Positions 1 to 7,794 of a DNA stretch of 64,000 nt are shown here, one piece after another. The stretch is taken from NCBI GenBank assembly GCA_003451675.1, contig DMCY01000111.1, positions 1-64,000 on the forward strand, in the 5' to 3' direction. How positions within the stretch are numbered: position 1 is the first letter of the stretch; each line of letters opens with the position of its first letter. The notes under the pieces are model-generated. The model was not told the DNA's origin and made no database searches. It was given only the letters and a program-made list of their open reading frames with translations. This stretch comes from Candidatus Atribacteria bacterium (GTDB lineage Bacteria > Atribacterota > JS1 > SB-45 > 34-128). The position numbers and the translations under genes are program-made.

Positions 1-146
1 CAAGTTCTTGACACCAACAATCGAGTAAAAGATTTTGGTTTCATAAACAAAAAGTATTATAATTATATAGAATAATTCTTTTTTCTCTTAAAAGAGAGAA
101 TGGAGAATAAGATATAAAAATTGTTAATAGAAGGAGAAAAGATAAG

Positions 147-257
147 ATGAAAAAAGATAAAGAAACTTTAGAAAGTTCCGAAGCGCAGGATGAATTAAAA
201 GAGCTGGATAATCTGGATGATTCATTAGAAACAGAAGATTTGGAAAAATTAGATTAA
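147..257 (+). CDS. small acidic hypothetical protein (36 aa)
   Basis: A short ATG frame with a good ribosome binding site (AAGGAG about 8 bases before the start). It encodes 36 residues that are almost all charged or polar (Lys at the N terminus, then Glu/Asp/Leu repeats), predicted to be a soluble acidic helix. I recognise no family. It stands alone: about 250 bases of repeat DNA separate it from the next gene. The bases before it hold no gene I can support. It may be a chance frame; the ribosome binding site is the main argument for it. Confidence 0.35.
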   Translation: MKKDKETLESSEAQDELKELDNLDDSLETEDLEKLD

Positions 258-277
258 GAATCAAACTAAATGACCTA

Positions 278-364
278 GGACAGGCGTCTCGCCTATCTTC
301 GAATTAATTTACTATACTTAGGAATCAACAAAAATAGTAGGGGACGGATTCATCGAGCCCGATA
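278..364. repeat. fragments of dispersed GC-rich repeat words
   Basis: Contains GACAGGCG-(TCT)-CGCCTATC, a short imperfect hairpin, and GGGGACGGATTCATCGAGCCC. Both resemble words that recur in other spacers of the window (55077-55117 and 1171-1190). They contrast in base composition with the AT-rich surroundings and carry no open frame. Confidence 0.4.
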
Positions 365-373
365 AATATTTAA

Positions 374-454
374 TGTCATTGCGAGCTCCGATTTATCGGA
401 GCGTGGCAATCTCGGGATTGAGATTGCTTCGTCGTTTCACTCCTCGCAATGACA
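374..454. repeat. 81-bp palindromic dispersed repeat (TGTCATTGCGAG family), copy 1
   Basis: Ends are a perfect 12-bp inverted repeat, TGTCATTGCGAG and CTCGCAATGACA. Inside is a stem CTCCGAT-TT-ATCGGAG followed by a second hairpin around GGCAATCTC/GAGATTGC. A nearly identical copy lies in inverted orientation at 53801-53880, and a deleted copy at 1743-1780. It carries no gene. It looks like a REP/MITE-type element that folds as DNA or RNA. Confidence 0.75.
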
Positions 455-509
455 AAAGGGTAGAGATTTGATTTATCAAACTCGTATTAAAATTCAAGAG
501 GAGGAAAAT

Positions 510-1022
510 ATGGTATTAGAGGCAATTAAAAAAAGACAGAGTGTACGCAGTTATCAGGTTAAAGAAATTCCAGAAGAGTTACTTCAGCAGATTTTAGAGG
601 CCGGCAGATTAGCCCCTTCGGCTAAAAATACTCAATCCTGGAAATTTATTGTAGTTAAAGATAAGGATTTAAGAAAGAAATTAGTACCGGCCTGTAAAAA
701 CCAGGAATTTGTAGGAGAGGCTCCGGTAGTTATAGCCGGTTGTGCCACCAATATAGATTATGTAATGACCAATGGTGAGCATGCTTATTCTATCGATTTG
801 GCTATTGCACTAGATCACATGAGCTTGCAAGCAGCCTCTTTAGACTTAGGAACTTGTTGGATTGGCGCTTTTTACCAGGATCAGGTCAAAAAAATTTTAG
901 GTGTACCAGAAGATGTACGAATAGTCAATTTATTAACTTTAGGTTATCCCAAAGAATTGGGACCTAAAACCAGGAGAAAACCTTTATCGGAAATAGTTTG
1001 TTACGATAAATATACTTCATAG
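510..1022 (+). CDS. nitroreductase family protein
   Basis: A 170-aa FMN-dependent NAD(P)H oxidoreductase of the nitroreductase family, soluble and normally a homodimer; the substrate is not predictable. The N terminus 'AIKKRQSVRSY' is the usual FMN-phosphate binding start, followed by 'AGRLAPSAKNTQSWKFIVV' and the central 'GTCWIGAF' segment. The length matches the short nitroreductase class. An upstream in-frame start exists at 468, but GAGGAGG sits just before the ATG at 510, so I take 510. The gene is monocistronic, with a hairpin terminator about 50 bases after the stop. Confidence 0.88.
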   Translation: MVLEAIKKRQSVRSYQVKEIPEELLQQILEAGRLAPSAKNTQSWKFIVVKDKDLRKKLVPACKNQEFVGEAPVVIAGCATNIDYVMTNGEHAYSIDLAIALDHMSLQAASLDLGTCWIGAFYQDQVKKILGVPEDVRIVNLLTLGYPKELGPKTRRKPLSEIVCYDKYTS

Positions 1023-1073
1023 ACTTTGTCAAGAAACGGTTATCCTTTAACAAACTTTAATTATAATTTATAA

Positions 1074-1102
1074 CAGCACGGCGTTGTCGTGCTGAATTTT
1101 TT
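1074..1102 (+). terminator. rho-independent terminator after nitroreductase
   Basis: Stem CAGCACG/CGTGCTG (7 bp, extendable by a G-C pair inside) with a short loop, followed by AATTTTTT. It lies about 50 bases after the nitroreductase stop. Confidence 0.75.
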
Positions 1103-1170
1103 AGTCAATTGTTTTTCGTTTTTAGATAAGAAAAATTATTTTTTAGTTTTTTGTATTGTTTTTTGTGTAG

Positions 1171-1190
1171 GGGGCGGATTTATCCGCCCC
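1171..1190. repeat. GC-rich hairpin repeat GGGGCGGAT/ATCCGCCCC
   Basis: A perfect 9-bp stem with a TT loop in an AT-rich spacer between convergent genes. It resembles the degenerate word at 340-361. GGATTTTTT follows on the + strand, so it could act as a second terminator, but the sequence style points to a dispersed repeat. Confidence 0.5.
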
Positions 1191-1217
1191 GGATTTTTTG
1201 GTAATATTTTTAAATTT

Positions 1218-1637
1218 TTAATCAAATAAAAGATTTAATCCTACTTCTTCATTAAATTCTCTTTCTATTTTTCCTTCAATCTCTTCAATAGTAATTTCTC
1301 CAGTTGCACTGATTACTGCTGAACTTAAATGACCTCCAAAAGTATTATGGTTTGAATCAGCTAAATTAATATGGAGATGTAAATATACTTCTCCATTCAT
1401 AGTAGAAACATTTCCCATTAGACTTGTAAATTCATAATCTCCTACCAATTCTTTGGTGTGATATTCTTTTGTTTTAGTCTCAAAAAGTCCAATAGTTGTT
1501 TTATTAACAGCTCCAATTCCATTAATTATGCCCAGTTTTATTTTATTTTCTTGACAAAACTTTTTTAATGTTTGAACAATCTCTTCTCCTTTATCGATTC
1601 GTACAATCCACTTGCTTCCAAATTTTTTAAATTTCAT
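1218..1637 (-). CDS. PPC (DUF296) domain protein
   Basis: A 139-aa single-domain protein of the PPC/DUF296 family, a trimeric fold also found next to AT-hooks in plant regulators. The bacterial stand-alone forms are usually annotated as DNA-binding but their role is poorly known. Diagnostic features are the 'GIINGIGAVNKTTIGLF' strand-turn, 'LMGNVSTMNGEVYLHLHINLAD' and the histidine cluster HLH..H....GGHL, which binds metal in characterised structures. The length is full for the family. A ribosome binding site GGAGG is visible upstream on the minus strand. It converges with the nitroreductase gene. Confidence 0.85.
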   Translation of the reverse strand: MKFKKFGSKWIVRIDKGEEIVQTLKKFCQENKIKLGIINGIGAVNKTTIGLFETKTKEYHTKELVGDYEFTSLMGNVSTMNGEVYLHLHINLADSNHNTFGGHLSSAVISATGEITIEEIEGKIEREFNEEVGLNLLFD

Positions 1638-1742
1638 ATTTTATCCTCCAGTTTTTTATTAATTTACTAATCTGCCAATTCACCAATTAATTAGTCGTTA
1701 GTTTTTAATGCAAGTTTTCAGTTGTTAGTCTTTTATGTTTTA

Positions 1743-1780
1743 TGTCATTGCGAGAGAGTGAAACGACCGAAGCAATGACA
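1743..1780. repeat. deleted copy of the TGTCATTGCGAG repeat
   Basis: A 38-bp element with TGTCATTGCGAGAG at one end and GCAATGACA at the other; the middle hairpins of the 81-bp copies are missing. It appears to be an internal-deletion derivative. Confidence 0.6.
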
Positions 1781-1800
1781 AAATAGGAACCTAACATAAT

Positions 1801-1990
1801 ATGTGATACGAATTTATTCTGGCTTCCTTCTTTTATCTTTTTCTTCACTATCTTTTACACACTATCCGCTCTACGCTAATATACGAGATACGATTCACGA
1901 GATACGAGATACGAATTTAGCTCCTGGATACTGTCTCCTGACTTCTTCTTTCTTCACGCGCTCGATACGCAATACGCGATACTTTTTCTT
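1801..1990. repeat. degenerate 'GAGATACGAATT' word repeats
   Basis: This spacer repeats words such as ATACGAGATACGATTCACGAGATACG, TACGAATTT and CGATACGCAATACGCGATAC in loosely ordered copies. The same words occur at 3150-3165, 3241-3265 and, reverse-complemented, at 53672-53715. A long frame across it on the + strand is judged non-coding. It holds no gene or promoter I can support. Confidence 0.55.
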
Positions 1991-3082
1991 TTACAGTAAT
2001 TTATAAGGTGACTCCATTTTTTTGCTCTTAATTAAAATATTTTGGGGAATTCCAAGTTTTATTAATTGTTCATAAAGAGCCTTAACGAAGAATTTTTCAG
2101 TATCGAAGTGTTCTACTTCTAAAATATTTAATCCTAATTCTTTGGCTCGAAGGGCATTGTGATAGGTAATATCTCCAGTTATGTATAAATCAACATTTTT
2201 ATGGCAAACTTGCTCCAATAGAGAGCTGCCTCCCCCTGTGCAGAGGGTAACTTTCTTTATTTTTTGGTTATTGGATTTAATAAGTCTTACATATTTTGCC
2301 TGGAGTTTTTCTTTTACCCAGCAAGAAAATTCAGTTAACTCTGATTGGTTATTTATTTCACCCAGCAGGCCAATCCCGGATGATGATTTAGTCAAAATTT
2401 CATATATATCATAAGCTGGTTCTTCATAAGGATGGGCATTTTTCATAGCCTGAACAACTGATTTTAAATATCTTTCAGGAACAATAGTTTCAATTTTTGT
2501 TTCCTCAACTTCTTCTCTTTTTCCTATTTCCCCGATAAAAGGGTTAGTTCCTACCATAGGTTTAAAAGTTCCTTTTCCGGTAATATTAAAAGATGTTTCA
2601 GTGTATTTGCCAATTTTTCCCGCTCCTCCCTTAAAGATTGCCTGGCTAACTTTATCAGCATATTGTGTAGGAACATATACTGCAAATTTAAAAACTTTTT
2701 CCGAACTGCCCTGCAGAGGGGCAATCTTCTTTATTCTTAATAAATTAGCTACATAATCATTTAGTCCATTTTCAGCCAGATCATAATTAGTATGCAGGGC
2801 TAAGAGATTTATCTTATCGGTGATGATTTTAAAAAGCAGTGGATTTTTCTGCTTGGTAATCTGCTTTAAAGGAGAAAAGAGAAGAGGATGATGGGCAATA
2901 ATTAGATTTGACTTATTTTCTATAGCCTCATCCAAGACACCTTGAGTAACATCTAAAGATAATAAAATTTTTATTATAGGGGCATCAAGGTCAGCAAATT
3001 GAATACCACTATTATCAAAACTTTCCTGTAAGAAAAAAGGGGCGATTATATCTAAAATATCTAAAAGTTCTTTTATTTTCAT
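1991..3082 (-). CDS. Nif3-like dinuclear metal centre protein (DUF34/NIF3, YqfO type)
   Basis: A 363-aa member of the NIF3/DUF34 family, a hexameric toroid with a two-metal site; proposed as a GTP cyclohydrolase I-type 2 enzyme, but the function is unsettled. Metal ligands are seen in 'IIAHHPLLFSP' (His64, His65), 'LHTNYD' and the C-terminal 'GDITYHNALRAKE' and 'EVEHFDTE'. Residues about 125-235 ('VYVPTQYADKVSQAIFKGGAG' onward) are the inserted PII-like domain that marks the long YqfO subtype. The start has GAGAAGG upstream. It is divergent from the U32 gene across a 300-bp promoter spacer. In many bacteria the gene neighbours the rpoD/trmK region, not seen here. Confidence 0.9.
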   Translation of the reverse strand: MKIKELLDILDIIAPFFLQESFDNSGIQFADLDAPIIKILLSLDVTQGVLDEAIENKSNLIIAHHPLLFSPLKQITKQKNPLLFKIITDKINLLALHTNYDLAENGLNDYVANLLRIKKIAPLQGSSEKVFKFAVYVPTQYADKVSQAIFKGGAGKIGKYTETSFNITGKGTFKPMVGTNPFIGEIGKREEVEETKIETIVPERYLKSVVQAMKNAHPYEEPAYDIYEILTKSSSGIGLLGEINNQSELTEFSCWVKEKLQAKYVRLIKSNNQKIKKVTLCTGGGSSLLEQVCHKNVDLYITGDITYHNALRAKELGLNILEVEHFDTEKFFVKALYEQLIKLGIPQNILIKSKKMESPYKLL

Positions 3083-3284
3083 TTTTTCACCTTCTCTCGT
3101 TAGTATAAACTTATTTCTATCTTTTCTTTCTCTTAAATAATTAATTTTTAACGAGATACGAATTTATTCTAATTCTTGGTTTTCTTGTCCTATTTTTTCA
3201 ACCATCTAACCAGGTAACTAAATAACATCTAACTGATTTTCAACTCGATACTCGACACCGTATTCTCCCGGTTTATTAGGTTAA

Positions 3285-3312
3285 TTGATTAAAATTATGT
3301 TATCATTATAAT
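3285..3312 (+). promoter_or_regulatory. sigmaA-type promoter for the U32 gene
   Basis: TTGATT, 16-bp spacer, perfect TATAAT, about 70 bases before the U32 start codon. The rest of the 300-bp divergent spacer (3083-3383) holds repeat words and nothing else I can call. Confidence 0.6.
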
Positions 3313-3383
3313 ATATTTTCTAAAATTTAAAAGCAAAATAATAAAGAAATAGGAAATTACTTTAAATTAAGAGGAGACAAAAG

Positions 3384-4613
3384 ATGAAAAAACCGGAATT
3401 GTTGGCCCCGGCTGGCAATTTGGAGAAATTGAAAATAGCGATTATTTATGGGGCTGATGCAGTATATTTAGGTGGCGAGAATTTTGGATTAAGAGCAGGA
3501 GCAAAAAATTTTACTCTAAAACAATTAGCAGAAGGGATAAAATTTGCACATGATAGAGGGAAAAGAATTTATCTGACCCTTAATATAATACCTCACAATA
3601 AAGACCTGGTAGGATTACCCGAGTACATAGCTAAATTAAAGGAGCTGGACTTGGATGCGATAATAATTTCAGATCCGGGGGTGCTTAAGATTGTGAAGAA
3701 TATCATCCCGGAAATGGAGATTCATTTAAGCACCCAGGCCAATGCTACTAATTATGCAGCGGTAAATTTCTGGTATGAACAGGGGGTCAGAAGAATAATT
3801 TTAGCTCGAGAATTATCCCTGGAGGAGATAAAAGAAATAATAAAAAAAATTCCTCCTAATATGAAAATTGAAACATTTGTACACGGAGCTATGTGTATCT
3901 CCTATTCAGGCAGATGCCTGTTAAGTAATTATATGGTAGGTCGGGATGCCAATAGAGGGGATTGTGCTCACTCCTGTAGGTGGAGATATTATCTTATGGA
4001 AGAGACAAGACCGGGGGAATATTTCCCAGTATATGAGGATAAAAAAGGAACTTATATTTTTAATTCCAAAGACTTGTGCATGATAGAACACCTGCCTTCA
4101 TTGATAGAAGCAGGAATTTCCGTTTTTAAGATTGAAGGGAGAATGAAGAGTTCGTATTATGTGGCTACCGTGGTTAAAGCTTATCGGCATCTTATTGATA
4201 GCTATTTTTCAAAACCGAAGGAATATTTTTGTGATGAAAAATGGTTAGATGAAATAAAAAAAGTGAGTCATAGATATTTTACTACCGGGTTTTACTTTGC
4301 TAAACCAGGCGGCGAGGAACAGAGATATGATAGCAGTGCTTATATCAAGACTTACGATTTTGCCGGATTGATACTTGAGTATGATGCAGATAATCAGATA
4401 GCAACCATAGAACAGAAAAACAGGATATTTGTAGGAGATGAGATTGAAATATTTGGTCCGGATAATGATTTTTTCACCCAGAAAATCGAGAAAATGTGGG
4501 ATGAAGAGGGGGAAGAGATAGAAGTCGCTCCTCATGCTAAACAAATTATCAGAATAAAAATGTCTAAACCGGTAAAGCCCTGGTATATAATTAGAAAATT
4601 TAATAAAAGTTAG
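3384..4613 (+). CDS. peptidase U32 family protein
   Basis: A 409-aa U32-family protein. Members include collagenase-like proteases and, more relevantly, the TrhP/RlhA-type proteins that install hydroxyl groups on tRNA uridine 34 or 23S rRNA, using prephenate and an Fe-S cluster. The signature region is 'FVHGAMCISYSGRCLLSNYM' followed by 'RDANRGDCAHSCRWRY' (about residues 168-205), giving the four-cysteine cluster typical of the tRNA-modifying group. The N terminus 'PELLAPAGNLEKLKIAIIYGADAVYLGG' is the standard barrel start. The ribosome binding site is AGAGGAG. The length matches the TrhP1-like class; substrate assignment is inference. Confidence 0.88.
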   Translation: MKKPELLAPAGNLEKLKIAIIYGADAVYLGGENFGLRAGAKNFTLKQLAEGIKFAHDRGKRIYLTLNIIPHNKDLVGLPEYIAKLKELDLDAIIISDPGVLKIVKNIIPEMEIHLSTQANATNYAAVNFWYEQGVRRIILARELSLEEIKEIIKKIPPNMKIETFVHGAMCISYSGRCLLSNYMVGRDANRGDCAHSCRWRYYLMEETRPGEYFPVYEDKKGTYIFNSKDLCMIEHLPSLIEAGISVFKIEGRMKSSYYVATVVKAYRHLIDSYFSKPKEYFCDEKWLDEIKKVSHRYFTTGFYFAKPGGEEQRYDSSAYIKTYDFAGLILEYDADNQIATIEQKNRIFVGDEIEIFGPDNDFFTQKIEKMWDEEGEEIEVAPHAKQIIRIKMSKPVKPWYIIRKFNKS

Positions 4614-4716
4614 GTACTATTAAATTATCTAATTATCGGCATATTTCTTTTTGAATTTTTATCTAAGAATAGAATTGAATTTTCAGTTAAATAAAAATTA
4701 AAAAAGGTGAGGTAAT

Positions 4717-5442
4717 ATGACCACCGATAATCGCCCAAAAACTTTTACAGAATATAATTTAAAGGTAAGCCTAAGTGAAAAGATAGTAACCAGAGATAAG
4801 GTCTATTCTATCTTAAGTAAAGCCATCTTTCGTGGTGATTTAAAACCAGGCCAGAGATTAGTGGAATCCAAACTGGCTAAATTAATGAAGGTAAGTAGAA
4901 CTCCAATTAGAGAAGCCGTTATAGAATTAGTACAGAAAGGTCTGGCAGTCCCTTCTCCTCCTAAGGGGGTAAAAGTAGCTCCTCTCCCTACCAAAGAAGA
5001 ATTAACCGAGTTTTATGATATTAATAGTGTCCTAAGAGGCTTAGCAGCCAGAAAGGCAGCCTCCGATATCACTCCCCAGGAGATAAGAAAATTGCAAGAG
5101 ATTATCCTCCAAAGTGAGCAATCCCTAAAAGAAGATTTTCTTAAAAATATCTCTAAATTAAATGTAAAATTTCATCAGATCATAGAAAAAAGCAGTAACA
5201 GTAAAGAATTGGTCTTTTTATTAGATAATGTTTATAGAAGATCAAGCGAACGGTTTTCAGAGATCTTATCTCGAAAAAAAAGACAGAAAGAATCGATAGA
5301 AGAACATAAGGTAATCTTAGAAGCTCTTATTAGAAAAGATGGAAAACAGGCAGAACAATTAATGAGAAAACATATAGAAAATGGCAAAGAAGACCTTTTG
5401 CAACAGATTGAGTTTCGAGATAATAATCGTGAAAAAGAGTAG
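4717..5442 (+). CDS. GntR family regulator, FCD domain (paralogue 1)
   Basis: A 241-aa transcription factor. The winged helix spans about residues 22-92, with the recognition segment 'SKLAKLMKVSRTPIREAVIE' (51-70). The all-helical FCD ligand domain spans about 97-225 and has His153, His197 and His219 in the positions that bind metal and carboxylate ligands in this family. FCD regulators usually sense a sugar acid, amino acid or related carboxylate and repress a catabolic operon. The second copy at 21607 is almost identical through the DNA-binding half, even at nucleotide level. The two copies bracket the ABC/opine/mutase/TRAP locus and probably share one operator, the palindromes at 5705 and 12632. 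Confidence 0.92.
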   Translation: MTTDNRPKTFTEYNLKVSLSEKIVTRDKVYSILSKAIFRGDLKPGQRLVESKLAKLMKVSRTPIREAVIELVQKGLAVPSPPKGVKVAPLPTKEELTEFYDINSVLRGLAARKAASDITPQEIRKLQEIILQSEQSLKEDFLKNISKLNVKFHQIIEKSSNSKELVFLLDNVYRRSSERFSEILSRKKRQKESIEEHKVILEALIRKDGKQAEQLMRKHIENGKEDLLQQIEFRDNNREKE

Positions 5443-5666
5443 TGAAATAGAAGGAAATAGAATTTTAGGAAAACAGTTCTAAATAGGATAGCGGTGTAGA
5501 AAAGAGTATTTTATTATAAAATCCTACCCATCAAATCCCTTTAAAGATTTTTTAACCTGCTTATAATCCTTATATATTCTAATTCAAATAGTAAAAAATA
5601 TTTTTCGCTATCAATTTCTACAAATAATTAAAAATTTTTAAAAAAATAAATTTTTTTTAAAAAAAA

Positions 5667-5695
5667 GAAGGATATTTTAATTTGATGTGGTATAT
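5667..5695 (+). promoter_or_regulatory. sigmaH (Spo0H)-like promoter of the ABC operon
   Basis: GAAGGATAT, 11-base spacer, GTGGTATAT. This fits the sigmaH pattern RNAGGAWWW-N11/12-RNNGAATWW except GTAT for GAAT. The same layout with identical spacing and a similar upstream A-tract occurs at 23186-23214. The operator palindrome begins 10 bases downstream, where transcription should start. Confidence 0.45.
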
Positions 5696-5704
5696 TATTA
5701 ATAT

Positions 5705-5724
5705 GTATACGGTATACCGAATAC
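5705..5724. promoter_or_regulatory. GntR operator-like palindrome, site 1
   Basis: GTATACGGTATACCGAATAC: one base pair away from a perfect 20-bp palindrome, and one base different from the core of the site at 12632-12651. Its position just after the promoter suits repression. Confidence 0.65.
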
Positions 5725-6186
5725 TATATAAATTTGAGAATATAAATTTTTGCAGTGTTAATATATAAAGATATCTATATTTGCTAAGTGTAGAGACTGG
5801 CATAAAAAAGTAAAATAATACTGTAACTCTTATTTCATGATTAGAAAAAGAATTAAGGTTTTATAGCGAAACTAATACGACTATCAATTATCATTATAAC
5901 TTACCAGGTTTTTACCACTGATTATATACAAGAATTAACCTACTAATATATAAAAAAAACGGATTCAAAATCCAGAATAGTAAAGGATTGGTTGGCAAGG
6001 GGAAGACTTAAAAAAAATAGAGAAAAAAGGAGGGGGTAAAAGCGAAAAAATAAGTAGATAATTAGCAATACATGCGTAATAAAAAGTTTTTAAAGAAGAA
6101 TTAAGAAAAATATTCTTTTTTAAGAAAGATTTCACAGAAATTTGAGCTATATTAATAAATAAAAAAAATAAAGGAGAAAAATAAAG

Positions 6187-7713
6187 ATGAAAAGATTTAT
6201 AATTTTATTTTTGGTTGTTTTTTTATTGTTGGGAGTAGTGAGCAATGCGATTGCTGCTCCAAAGGATACTATAGTTGTAGGAATAACAGAGGGAATTATT
6301 AGCTTAGATCCGGCTAATCATCGAAACAGGACTTCAGAAACTGTAATAAGAAATATGTTTGATGGTTTAGTAACTCGCGGACCTGATATGAAAATTGTTC
6401 CTGAAATTGCTGAATCTTGGGAATGGTTAGATGATACAACATGTAAATTTAAAATTAGAAAAGGTATAACTTTTCACAACGGCGAAGCTTTAACCGCTGA
6501 AGATGTTGAGTTTACTTTTAACAGAATTATAAAAGAAGGTGGAATGGACGGAGAAAGTTCTCCTCGTAAAGGCCTATTAGGTCCTTTGGAGAGTGTTGAA
6601 ATGGTCGATGATTATAGTGTTGTATTTAAATTATCTAAACCTTGGCCGGTTCTACTTAAAATGCTTCCTCATCAACAGATTGTACCTAAAGACTATTTAG
6701 AAGAAGTGGGAACTGAAGAATTCCGCAAACATCCAATTGGGGCAGGACCATTTAAATTTGTAGAAGGAAAACTTAATGAAAGAGTTGTTCTGGAACGTTT
6801 TGACGATTATTACGGAGGTTCACCTGACCTTCCACCGGTAGGAATTGCACCAATAAAAACGGTTATTTTTGAAGTACTTCCAGAAAGTAGCACAAGAGTA
6901 GCAGCACTTCTAAGTGGAGAATGTGATATTATTCAAAATGTGTCTGCTCAAGATGTACCACTGATTGAAAAAAATCCCAATTGTTTAGTTAAATATGCCA
7001 AAGGAACACGTGCTTATTATCTTGAAATGAATCTAACTAAGCCTCCTTTTGATAATATAAAAGTTAGAAAGGCAATGAATTATGCTTTTAATAGGGATTT
7101 ACTGATAGAAATGGTATATGGTGGAGAAGGTAATGTTTTTGCCGGGCCTTTATTTCCTTATGAGGAAATGTTTGATACTTCATTAAAACCATATGAATAT
7201 AATCCAGAATTAGCTAAAGTTTTACTAAAAGAGGCGGGTTATCCGGATGGATTTTCAATAGTTTTAGATACCGAGACAGATTTAAAAGAGCCAGCAGAAA
7301 TTATTGCGGGAATGCTGTCAGAGGTTGGAATTAAGTGTACTGTTAGACTTTGGGAATGGGGTGTATTAAAACCTTTATTACTTAAAGGTGAAAGAAATCT
7401 GCTTTTCAACTACTGGGGATCTTCTATCTTAGATCCTGTTGGTTATGTTGATGCCAAATTTCTTACTAATGGTAGAGGAAACTATTCCAAATATTCTAAC
7501 CCCGAAGTTGATAGGTTAATTAACGAAGGAGCAACTATCGTTGATCCGGCTAAGCGAAAAGAAATTTATAAAAGGATGCAAAGAATTATTTATGAAGATT
7601 GTCCTTATATTGGTTGGAGTGTAAGTAGTTTAACCGGTTGTTCCACTGATTTAATTAATTGGGAACCAATTCCTGATGGACGTATCAATTTACATGATGC
7701 GAATTTTAAATAA
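6187..7713 (+). CDS. ABC transporter substrate-binding protein (SBP_bac_5, oligopeptide/opine type)
   Basis: A 508-aa exported binding protein. It starts with a signal peptide (MKRF, hydrophobic core, 'NAIAA' cleavage site near residue 23), with no lipobox cysteine. Family 5 features are 'ISLDPANHRNRTSETVIRNM', 'AESWEWLDDTTCKFKIRKGI', 'FHNGEALTAEDVEFTFNRI' and 'VRKAMNYAFNRDLLIEMVYGG'. It delivers peptides, opines, nickel chelates or glycosides to the permeases encoded next. The ribosome binding site is AAAGGAG. It is the first gene of a five-gene transporter operon. The opine dehydrogenase nearby makes an opine or N-substituted amino acid a reasonable guess for the ligand; this is inference. 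Confidence 0.92.
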   Translation: MKRFIILFLVVFLLLGVVSNAIAAPKDTIVVGITEGIISLDPANHRNRTSETVIRNMFDGLVTRGPDMKIVPEIAESWEWLDDTTCKFKIRKGITFHNGEALTAEDVEFTFNRIIKEGGMDGESSPRKGLLGPLESVEMVDDYSVVFKLSKPWPVLLKMLPHQQIVPKDYLEEVGTEEFRKHPIGAGPFKFVEGKLNERVVLERFDDYYGGSPDLPPVGIAPIKTVIFEVLPESSTRVAALLSGECDIIQNVSAQDVPLIEKNPNCLVKYAKGTRAYYLEMNLTKPPFDNIKVRKAMNYAFNRDLLIEMVYGGEGNVFAGPLFPYEEMFDTSLKPYEYNPELAKVLLKEAGYPDGFSIVLDTETDLKEPAEIIAGMLSEVGIKCTVRLWEWGVLKPLLLKGERNLLFNYWGSSILDPVGYVDAKFLTNGRGNYSKYSNPEVDRLINEGATIVDPAKRKEIYKRMQRIIYEDCPYIGWSVSSLTGCSTDLINWEPIPDGRINLHDANFK

Positions 7714-7741
7714 GTAAATTATAAGAAAAAATTTTTTTAAA

Positions 7742-7771
7742 TTGCGAGGGAAGTATTTTCTTCCCTCGCAA
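7742..7771 (+). other. intercistronic hairpin after the binding-protein gene
   Basis: A 12-bp perfect stem TTGCGAGGGAAG/CTTCCCTCGCAA with loop TATTTT. It is followed by A residues rather than T, so it is more likely an mRNA-stabilising hairpin than a full terminator. It would allow more binding protein than permease to be made. Confidence 0.6.
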
Positions 7772-7794
7772 AAAAATTCTAAATAGGAGTAAAG

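Larger units (their letters stand above)
5443..6186 (+). other. 744-bp regulatory spacer
   Basis: AT-rich, no supportable gene. It holds the sigmaH-like promoter (5667-5695) and the operator-like palindrome (5705-5724). About 480 bases of untranslated leader then precede the binding-protein gene. I see no recognisable riboswitch or terminator in the leader, although several GGAGGGGG-like purine runs occur near 6030. Confidence 0.5.

Noticed and set aside
1803..2006. 67-codon + strand frame
   Set aside because: It consists of translated repeat words (SIRNTRYFFF-like), has no ribosome binding site and lies in a repetitive spacer.
7742..7771. Hairpin as a terminator ending the binding-protein transcript
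   Set aside because: The stem is followed by A residues, not T, and the permease genes follow in the same direction; an mRNA-stabilising role is more likely.
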